Origin: JBBQLG01 sp964251665
GTDB lineage: Bacteria; Bacteroidota; Bacteroidia; Cytophagales; Spirosomataceae
Assembly (NCBI GenBank): GCA_964251665.1
Contig: CAXUKO010000017.1
Span: 1-64,000, forward strand
Direction of reading: 5' to 3'
DNA: 64,000 nt
Shown here piece by piece: positions 43,771 through 50,741 of the stretch; the first letter of the stretch is position 1; each line of letters begins with the position of its first letter. The translations under genes were made by a program, and so were the position numbers. Below the pieces are notes generated by a model. It was not told the origin of the DNA, did no database searches, and was given only the letters and a program-made list of their open reading frames with translations.

Positions 43771-46700
43771 ATGGCACGGATTATCACCATTCTTGACGAA
43801 GCACAGCGACGGGAGTTTGACCGGCCGCCCAAGTTCAATTATCAGCAACGTAAGTTCTTCTTCACGCTGCCGGGGTGGGCCAATGACTTTCGACGGCAGT
43901 TACAAACGCCCCATTCCGAATTAGGCTTCATCCTGCAGGTTGGCTACTTCAAAGCCGCTGGTCGCTTTTTTAATCCAAAATATTTTGGGGACGCCGATGC
44001 CGACTACATTCGAAAACGATGGCAGCTCGACAACAGTGAATTAAGCCGGTATGACTGGGCAACCATTGGTCGGCATCGAAATGCGATTCTGGTTAATTTT
44101 GGTGTAAAGTCGTTTGATCAAGTGCAGCGTGCTAACCTGTTGGTACAGACCACCCTGTACGCCCGCCGTCAGATGAACCCGGTAGCCGTATTTCGATCTA
44201 CGGCGGACTATGTCCGCTCCCACCGCATCGAGGTGCCGACGTATGCCCTACTGGCTAGTGTAATAACCAGTGCATTCCGGCTCATCGAAGCCCAAACATC
44301 GGATCAGTTACGCCAATTTCTTACGCCAGCTATGCAGCAGCGATTGGATGCGTTAGGGGATTGGGATGAAGACAAAATGTTCCCCAAGGATAACGGTACC
44401 AGTGCCGACCCGGCAGCTACCGTTTGGCGCTACCGACTGACCCGGCTCAAACGAACCCAGGAGACGATGCGCCCCTCCATCATCCGACACACCGTTCAGG
44501 ACTATGGCTGGCTAAAGCAAACCTATGGCTTACTACAGCCAGTACTGGTTAGTCTTGGTCTAACTGATGAAATGATTCAGTACTATGCCGGATTTGTGCT
44601 CCGGGCCCGGCATCATCAACTCTTTACAGCGGCCGAAACGACGGTCGATGCCCGTTTGTACCGCCGGTATCTGATGCTGATTTGCTTTGTGGTTTACCAG
44701 TATTACTCCCTGGGTGATCTGTTAACCGAAACGCTGCTAGCAGCCATTCAAACACACACCAACGCCGTTAAACGAGAAGAAAAAGAGCGCGTATTTCTGC
44801 ATCATCAGGCCACCGAACAGGACCTGGTTGATGTGCTGGATGGGGTACTGACTCACGCCGACTGGCTCAAGGTGTTGGAGGAGGTGGCCTTTTCGTTTGC
44901 CAAAACACACCAGGAGAAAGTGACGGATCTGGTCGAATGGTTGAGGAGTGCTAAAACGAAGGAATTTCAGACCCTAAAGCCCAAAGTTGAACGTTTACAA
45001 AAAGGGCATCGACTGGGAACGGTACACTATCAAATCATTGAAGAGCGGTCCCGAGCGTTGCAAAGCCGCTTTGCCGATATCCTTCGTCAGGTAACCTACC
45101 AGTCGGCTCCCGATGATGCGTTGGGTATAGCCCTGGAGCAGTTTCGTCAGCGTGATGGTCAGCTGAGCAGCCCGCTGGCTACTGATTTTCTGCGGCCGGG
45201 TGAACGCTCCGCTTTAGAGGCAGCAACCAGTAAGGTGTCACTCTACAAAGTGTTGCTGGCCCAGCACGTCGCTGAAGCGCTGCGGTCTGGCCGGTTAAAC
45301 CTTCCGCATTCCTTTCAATACAGACCCTTTGATGAATACCTGATCGGGATGGATACCTGGCGAGCCGACAAAGTGGGTTTACTGGAACAAGCCAATTTGA
45401 CACCCATCGCGGATTGTACGACCGTCTTAGCCGCCATAAAATCGGAGCTGGAGAAAGGCTTCAACCGGACGTTCGGACGGCTGGATGATGGGACGAATCC
45501 ATATGTGTTACGCCGACGAAACGGCCAGCCCCGGTTTACGGAAATGAAGCTGGATGCGGCTCCAGTGGCGGATATTGACCTATTTCCCCAGGATCGCTTC
45601 GTGCCCGTTTACGAAGTGCTTCATACGGTTAACCAACACTGTCACTTCACGGATTCCCTGGAGCACTTTCAGCCCCGTCACAGCCGGGGCCGCCCCACCG
45701 AGGGGACTCTTTTTGCGGGTCTACTCGCCTATGGGTGCAACATTGGGGTCACGAAAATGGCCTATACTGCCAAAAATTTAACCCTTAGTCGGTTAGAGAA
45801 TGCGATTAACTGGTACTTCTCTATTGACAACCTCCGACAAGCCAATGATACGATCGTGGCATTAATAGGTAAGTTGCCCTTAGGTCGGTTATTTCGTCGC
45901 CTGCCCGATAGCCTCCACACCTCATCCGATGGCCAGAAATATTACATTACCGTCGACTCGATTCATGCCAACTATTCCTATAAATACTTCGGTCAGGAGA
46001 AAGGCATTGTGGTGTACAGCTTCATGGACGAATTGCATCGCATGTTTTTTTCAACCACGTTTAGTGCTCAGGAACGGGAAGCCGGTTATGTCCTGGACGG
46101 TTTACTGCATAACGATGTGGTTCAATCCGATAGTCATAGTACGGATACGCATGGCTACACCGAGGTTATTTTTGCCTTAACGCATCTGCTTGGCATCCAA
46201 TTCGCCCCCCGCATTAAAGAGTTTCAGGATAAAAAGCTTTATCCAATGCCTGAGATGATGGTGCCAACGCTGCAAAATTACGTGCTTAAAATAGGTCAAC
46301 CCGCTAATACCAAACTCATTGCCCAACACTGGGATCAGGTATCGCGCCTGGTAGCTAGTCTGAAACTGAAACACGTCACGGCCTCGTCAATTCTACGTCG
46401 CCTGAACTCATACTCCCAGAAACATCCACTCTATCAAGCCCTACGTGAGTTTGGCCGATTGGTACGGACCCGGTTTCTGCTCAGCTATATGGACGATGAC
46501 GATCTGCGTAAACGAATTGATCTCCAGCTGAACAAATTAGAAAATGCGCACCAATTTGCCCGCGCCGTATTTTATGCCAATAGTGGTGAAATCCAGTATG
46601 CCTCGAAAGAAGAACACCAGCGGACGGATGCCTGTAAACGACTCGTACAGAACGCCATCATTTGTTGGAATTATTTATACCTGACCAAACAAGTCGTTGG

Positions 46701-46863
46701 TACAGTCGAGCCGGGACGAGGTGTGTTAGTCGATCTGATTAGTCGTTCCTCACCGGTGAGTTGGCAACATGTTAACATGCAGGGCGAGTTTGATTTTAGC
46801 GAAGAGTCGTTACGGGACTCTATTGAATTCAATTTGGATGAATTGATAGGCGCTAGTATGTAA
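43771..46863 (+). CDS. tnpA: Tn3-family transposase
   Basis: 1,030 aa from the ATG at 43771 (MARIITILDEAQRREFDRPP), the usual start of this family; a TTG-type start at 43723 would add 16 atypical residues. The N-terminal DUF4158-like domain includes FTLPGWANDFRRQLQ and GYFKAAGRFFNP. The C-terminal RNase H-fold domain has ITVDSIHANYSYKYFG (first Asp), VQSDSHSTDTHGYTE (second Asp) and the later Glu-containing helix. It ends WQHVNMQGEFDFSE.LRDSIEFNLDELI, the standard TnpA tail. Length and motifs are complete, so it is probably active. The stop is 45 bp from the right terminal repeat. Confidence 0.96.
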   Translation: MARIITILDEAQRREFDRPPKFNYQQRKFFFTLPGWANDFRRQLQTPHSELGFILQVGYFKAAGRFFNPKYFGDADADYIRKRWQLDNSELSRYDWATIGRHRNAILVNFGVKSFDQVQRANLLVQTTLYARRQMNPVAVFRSTADYVRSHRIEVPTYALLASVITSAFRLIEAQTSDQLRQFLTPAMQQRLDALGDWDEDKMFPKDNGTSADPAATVWRYRLTRLKRTQETMRPSIIRHTVQDYGWLKQTYGLLQPVLVSLGLTDEMIQYYAGFVLRARHHQLFTAAETTVDARLYRRYLMLICFVVYQYYSLGDLLTETLLAAIQTHTNAVKREEKERVFLHHQATEQDLVDVLDGVLTHADWLKVLEEVAFSFAKTHQEKVTDLVEWLRSAKTKEFQTLKPKVERLQKGHRLGTVHYQIIEERSRALQSRFADILRQVTYQSAPDDALGIALEQFRQRDGQLSSPLATDFLRPGERSALEAATSKVSLYKVLLAQHVAEALRSGRLNLPHSFQYRPFDEYLIGMDTWRADKVGLLEQANLTPIADCTTVLAAIKSELEKGFNRTFGRLDDGTNPYVLRRRNGQPRFTEMKLDAAPVADIDLFPQDRFVPVYEVLHTVNQHCHFTDSLEHFQPRHSRGRPTEGTLFAGLLAYGCNIGVTKMAYTAKNLTLSRLENAINWYFSIDNLRQANDTIVALIGKLPLGRLFRRLPDSLHTSSDGQKYYITVDSIHANYSYKYFGQEKGIVVYSFMDELHRMFFSTTFSAQEREAGYVLDGLLHNDVVQSDSHSTDTHGYTEVIFALTHLLGIQFAPRIKEFQDKKLYPMPEMMVPTLQNYVLKIGQPANTKLIAQHWDQVSRLVASLKLKHVTASSILRRLNSYSQKHPLYQALREFGRLVRTRFLLSYMDDDDLRKRIDLQLNKLENAHQFARAVFYANSGEIQYASKEEHQRTDACKRLVQNAIICWNYLYLTKQVVGTVEPGRGVLVDLISRSSPVSWQHVNMQGEFDFSEESLRDSIEFNLDELIGASM

Positions 46864-46907
46864 TTTTTAACACAAACTACTGACCGTCAATTATATAACC
46901 TTATTAC

Positions 46908-46943
46908 GTGAAAGTATTGTACCACTTATACAGTTTACCCGTA
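46908..46943. repeat. Right terminal inverted repeat of the Tn3 transposon (36 bp)
   Basis: Exact reverse complement of 40317-40352. It lies 45 bp after the tnpA stop codon, as usual in Tn3 elements. Confidence 0.95.
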
Positions 46944-47050
46944 GGTTGGCTCGAGAGCCTGGGAGATAAGATGAACGGGGAGATAATTCAGTTTGCCTTA
47001 ATCGGCAGGTCAAGGGCCCCATTAAGGGTAGACACCCGGCCTGGCCGCTT

Positions 47051-47335
47051 TCAGGGGTTTTCTGTGTCATCTCTTGGTGGCTTAAGCATCGCTTCTCGTA
47101 GCGTAGTCAAGGGCTTTATGTGATCGATATAAGGCTGCAAGTCCTCGTCAGTTAGCTCACTGCCATCTGGCCAGTGGTAGCGGTAGCTGATTTGATTAAC
47201 AACCAGATCTAACACACAGATGGGATACAAATCGCCGTATTGGCTAGTGCGGTTTAGATAGGCCAGCGCATCGGCCAGCGAACCAAACGGTTGGTAATCG
47301 GCCATCTCCCACCGAACGTATATGGCTATAAACAT
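47051..47335 (-). CDS. Small hypothetical protein
   Basis: 94 aa with aromatic-rich segments (YQPFGSLADALAYLNRTSQYGDLYPICVLDLVVNQISYRYHWPDG) and a polar C-terminus. Looks like a small soluble accessory protein. No family recognised. The gap 46944-47050 before it holds nothing else. Confidence 0.5.
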   Translation of the reverse strand: MFIAIYVRWEMADYQPFGSLADALAYLNRTSQYGDLYPICVLDLVVNQISYRYHWPDGSELTDEDLQPYIDHIKPLTTLREAMLKPPRDDTENP

Positions 47336-47539
47336 GACTCAAGGGGCAGGTAGCAGCTAGTAGACTCTTGGCGGATCAAACTATAAACACCTCATGCCCT
47401 CACCAGGGGGCTCGATGAGTTGATGTACGTTGGTGTTTTGGCCAAGTGGTGCCAAGATACGCAACAAGCAGCCATGGACAACAAGGCTGACCTAGAACAG
47501 CTAGAACAGGTTGACAGGTTTTGATGCCAACCTGCACCG

Positions 47540-47770
47540 ATGCACAATCCCCCTCGCTCCATCGCCTTACCTACAACGAGCCCCTCAAGAAAGCGGCCGT
47601 ATCCCGGGTTCTTATGGGTAGAGACGAACGAAGCTAGGTTGACGCTGATTGGGGGCCCTTACTCATTGGCTAAAATCATAGCCACGCAAAATTGCAACGA
47701 GATTGATACCCTTACCGGCACGCGGTTAAAAACCATTAAAGCCTTTTACCAAACCAACCAATACAATTGA
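47540..47770 (+). CDS. Small hypothetical protein, doubtful
   Basis: 76 aa, basic. The middle (FLWVETNEARLTLIGGPYSLAKIIATQNCN) reads like real protein with strand-helix character. No family recognised. The N-terminal 25 residues are low complexity, and a later start is possible. Confidence 0.35.
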   Translation: MHNPPRSIALPTTSPSRKRPYPGFLWVETNEARLTLIGGPYSLAKIIATQNCNEIDTLTGTRLKTIKAFYQTNQYN

Positions 47771-47937
47771 CCGACGGCCCTAGCTAAAGAGTGTGAATCA
47801 ACAATCGTTCAGCAGTGAAGACAAAACGGCTGTTTGGAACCGAGTTGCTCCACCGGCCTGGCCGCTGGTGGATGCCTTGCTCCGCTAAACAATTCCTCTT
47901 GCTTGAGCGTAGTCATTAGGTACTCTATCCCCTGCCT

Positions 47938-48333
47938 ATGAGCTTGCTGGCTACGTTTAAACTCAACAGTCCCCTAATCACCCATCTAACGGGAGAAAAC
48001 AACTACGTATGGGTGCACTATCAGGATGGCCGGCGAATCCTGTACTCCAGACCCCTGGTATATTGTGAGGGGGTGTTTGCTGCGTTCATTCGGGTTCATA
48101 AAACGGCCCTGATTAACCCCCGTTTCGTTTCTAAATGGGACTTGCCCGGCAACCAGCGGGATAACGGCCTGGTTACGTTGCAGGGGGGGATTTGTTTGCC
48201 CGTCAGCCGTCGGCGGCTCAACTCCATTCGGCTGCAGACGGCGTTGGCTGATCAGGCAGCCCTCCCCACCAGAGGGAGGTTGAGTGAGTGGGTGGGACAG
48301 CCGTCTGGCCCAGGCACTACGCTATTTATGTAG
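47938..48333 (+). CDS. LytTR-type DNA-binding protein without receiver domain
   Basis: 131 aa. Residues 15-90 (ITHLTGENNYVWVHYQDGRRILYSRPLVYCEGVFAAFIRVHKTALINPRFV, then LQGGICLPVSRRRL) show the LytTR order: the GxxNYxxV strand, FxRVHxxxLINxxFV and the final LPVSRRR. LytTR domains bind direct repeats in promoters. There is no receiver or membrane domain, so it acts alone or with an unlinked sensor. Widespread in Spirosoma-like genomes. Confidence 0.85.
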   Translation: MSLLATFKLNSPLITHLTGENNYVWVHYQDGRRILYSRPLVYCEGVFAAFIRVHKTALINPRFVSKWDLPGNQRDNGLVTLQGGICLPVSRRRLNSIRLQTALADQAALPTRGRLSEWVGQPSGPGTTLFM

Positions 48334-48364
48334 CGGGTTTGGCCCGTGTTGTCTCCACCACTAT

Positions 48365-48721
48365 GGGGTAGCTGACACATTCGGGGTATATTCGCCACGT
48401 AAAGGTCATAATTTACTGATGATGAGATAGTTATAAAGAGTTAACTATCTGCACCTGGGGGCAATTTCATCGTTTTGGCTAAATGGCTTACAAAACGACT
48501 CAATTTCACTTCCAAAAGCTGTTCCTCGCAATAGTTTTGCCTTAAAAGGTATTTTTTACCTTAAAAGCATCAATATTTTACACTTTTACACGTACCTAAA
48601 CAGCAGAATTTATTGCTCTCGAAAACGAACGTTAAAAGCATACATTTTTTGGCAAGCTCTTAATGTACAGCTGTTTAACCGCCTTTGGTGGCGGATATAC
48701 CCTAACTGTGTCAGCTACCCC
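48365..48721. mobile_element. MITE-3, 357 bp
   Basis: The left end GGGGTAGCTGACACATTCGG and the right end, read inward, GGGGTAGCTGACACAGTTAG continue with GGGTATATxCGCCA, giving about 33 bp of imperfect terminal repeat. There is no start codon in the long open frame that crosses it, so it is non-coding. No clear target duplication was found. It fills most of the gap between the LytTR gene and the relic frame that follows. Confidence 0.75.
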
Positions 48722-48913
48722 AATATAACTCTATACTTGGAAGATATAGGCACTAAGGCAGCCAATAAGCTGGTATTTGACTGCCAGTTAAAAGAGAATT
48801 CAGACGACTGGATAGAACACAGAGCCAAGTATCGCAACTCTGTATTCATCAGAGGAGGTAAGGCTGCTCAAGAACGACTTAAGCGGGAAGTTAAAGATGC
48901 GCTAAACAAATAG
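48722..48913 (+). pseudogene. C-terminal relic of an unknown gene cut by MITE-3
   Basis: Starting directly at the MITE edge, the frame reads NITLYLEDIGTKAANKL, WIEHRAKYRNSVFIRGGKAA and ends EVKDALNK before a TAG at 48911. It looks like a genuine helical protein end. The upstream half is missing, and I cannot name the family. Confidence 0.45.
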
Positions 48914-48923
48914 AGTTAAGCCA

Positions 48924-49973
48924 TTAATTAACAATCTGAGGTATATCGTCCTGCTGTAACTGTTGGCGATCTATCCATAGTTTAGTGGCCATATCAGCTA
49001 ATGATTGACCATCTTCTACTACCCAGTAAATGCCACCTTGAAGTGCGGATGGTTGCTCATTTGTTGGATGGTAAGTTTGAAAAATGGTATGTGTGAGATT
49101 AGAAATTGAGTATTCTTTACCATCATTTAACCAGCGAATGGCATTATCTTTTCCTAATTTTCCTGTTATTTCAGCCACATACCTTAAGTCTGTACGGTTA
49201 GCGGGGCGTAAATAGTCTGGCAAAAATCGTTCTAAATAGATTTTTTGACCGATCTGAATCTGTCCGCTTTCAACTAATAACTTGATTGTAGTTGGTCTTT
49301 TAATCCGACTGCTTTGTTGACGAGATTCTTCCTTTTGTTGAATTTCAACTTGGTAATGTTGAGCTTCTTGTAGAGGTATAATTTTACTTGGCACTACAAT
49401 GATCTGATCTCCTACTTTGTGAGGCTTTATACGTACACAGCTAATATCCATACCATGTTGATTAAGCCATAGCACTGTTGTTGTTAACTCAGTCGAAAAA
49501 TCTTCCGAGCATAAAATGATGCGTGGCTTGTCTGACAACTCTGTAAAATCTTCGTTCTGAGTAATGAAATCGAGAAGTTGTTCACGAGCGGTATCACTGT
49601 CTATATCACTCCCATTCGCATGGCTCTGGTATACTCGAAAGTAGTTTATTAGCTTATCAAAAGTCATTGATGATACCATAGCAGCATAGCGAAGGGCTTG
49701 TAGGTCAGCGTATGCTGCATGTTCATCTCGCTTGAGTTCAATGACAACCAAGTTACCTTTTCGATCAAGAGCGAGTAGGTCGAGCCGGTCGTCAGAGTTT
49801 CGAAAACGATTAAATTCAGTGCTAACGATTAGTAAGTCTTCACCTAGCAAGTCAGGAGCTTGTCTAATCCACTCCTGAATATGTCGACGCTCCCAAATAT
49901 TAAGGTTGACAAATCGACCCGATTCAATACGAGTAAAACTACTAGGATTATTTTCAGGAACAGCAAGAATCAT
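48924..49973 (-). CDS. PD-(D/E)xK nuclease-like protein (NucS/DUF91-type) with a possible RAMA-like domain
   Basis: 349 aa. RLDLLALDRKGNLVVIELKRDE places Asp65, Glu79 and Lys81 as the D-ExK catalytic set, followed by YADLQALRYAAMVSSMTFD, as in NucS/DUF91-like endonucleases. A coiled, Gln/Glu-rich linker (QVEIQQKEESRQQSS) leads to a C-terminal domain (IKLLVESGQIQIGQKIY.., YVAEITGKLGKDNAIRWLNDGKEYSISNLTHTI) resembling the RAMA domain, which often reads modified DNA in restriction systems. That second assignment is tentative. The neighbouring genes on the same strand include the MPE/Hsp90 fusion, which suggests a defence setting. Confidence 0.65.
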   Translation of the reverse strand: MILAVPENNPSSFTRIESGRFVNLNIWERRHIQEWIRQAPDLLGEDLLIVSTEFNRFRNSDDRLDLLALDRKGNLVVIELKRDEHAAYADLQALRYAAMVSSMTFDKLINYFRVYQSHANGSDIDSDTAREQLLDFITQNEDFTELSDKPRIILCSEDFSTELTTTVLWLNQHGMDISCVRIKPHKVGDQIIVVPSKIIPLQEAQHYQVEIQQKEESRQQSSRIKRPTTIKLLVESGQIQIGQKIYLERFLPDYLRPANRTDLRYVAEITGKLGKDNAIRWLNDGKEYSISNLTHTIFQTYHPTNEQPSALQGGIYWVVEDGQSLADMATKLWIDRQQLQQDDIPQIVN

Positions 49974-50273
49974 AATTATGTAATTTGGGGTGCGTTTAAA
50001 AAAAGGTACAAAAACTGTTATGAATCGAAAATTCGTATCTCAGACAAACGTACCTTTAAAGAAGACCCATTTTCGAGCATGTTTAAGAGGTAAAATAGAC
50101 TAAAAACAGTTTCAAATTGCCATCTCATAAATCAATGTGTCGCCAATGAATCCCCGGCTGCCTTATTAAGATCGGAAAAATGGTATTCAATCGTCTGAGA
50201 ATTGCTTGTGCGGTCTTTGACTCGAATAAAAATCGCATAGCCAACTCGTGACGGTTTTTGTACCATTTTTTAA
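49974..50273. other. Gap, nothing recognised
   Basis: Intergenic DNA between the nuclease-like gene start and the ribbon-helix-helix-like gene stop. A repeated phrase (TTTTTGTACCATTTTT-like) occurs near 50264 and in inverse sense near 50005, but no clear operator was resolved. Confidence 0.3.
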
Positions 50274-50576
50274 TTACGCCCTTAGATGGTCGATCTGATT
50301 TTGATTATCAACGGGTGCAGCTGGTAGCTGAGTTTGAGTAAGCTGGCCTTGGACTAAGCTGCGAACATCCTCATTAACATACTGGCCAATGGTTTTACCG
50401 GCACGACTAGCCCCCTTTTCAATAATGGCTCGCGTCTCTAAATCAACTCCACGAACCGCCCACAGACCTACATCGGGTGCTCGCCGGGTTCTCCCTCCCT
50501 TACCCTTCAATTTAGGAGCTTCCTGACCAACTGTTTGACTTAATTCGAGTTCTGTTAAACCGCCCTGTTCAGCCAT
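50274..50576 (-). CDS. Small ribbon-helix-helix-like protein
   Basis: 100 aa from the ATG at 50576 (MAEQGGLTELELSQT); 106 aa if the upstream ATG at 50594 is used. A basic, glycine-rich stretch (KLKGKGGRTRRAPDVG) precedes VRGVDLETRAIIEKGASRAGKTIGQYVNEDVRSLV, a strand-helix-helix arrangement like RHH antitoxins or plasmid partition repressors. It may repress the adjacent operon. No toxin partner is obvious beside it. Confidence 0.55.
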   Translation of the reverse strand: MAEQGGLTELELSQTVGQEAPKLKGKGGRTRRAPDVGLWAVRGVDLETRAIIEKGASRAGKTIGQYVNEDVRSLVQGQLTQTQLPAAPVDNQNQIDHLRA

Positions 50577-50741
50577 TTGAGTTCTGTTATACATTTTGTA
50601 TAACAGCCAAAGTACAGAAAGTTAATGATTTAAGAAATGTTTGACAGAATCCGAATTATGTTCAACTTATTCCAAGACACATATCAACTGTACTCTATGT
50701 ATTATATAAAGTATACTTAATGTATTAAGATTTAATAAAAG

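Larger units (their letters stand above)
40317..46943 (+). mobile_element. Complete Tn3-family transposon, 6,627 bp
   Basis: Bounded by perfect 36-bp terminal inverted repeats and carrying tnpA, a divergent tnpR, a probable res site between them, a second short recombinase-like gene, an 89-aa gene and three passenger genes. The 5-bp flanks do not match (GTATA on the left, GGTTG on the right), so the target duplication expected for Tn3 is missing. The gene at the left edge is cut without a continuation on the right. Confidence 0.9.
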
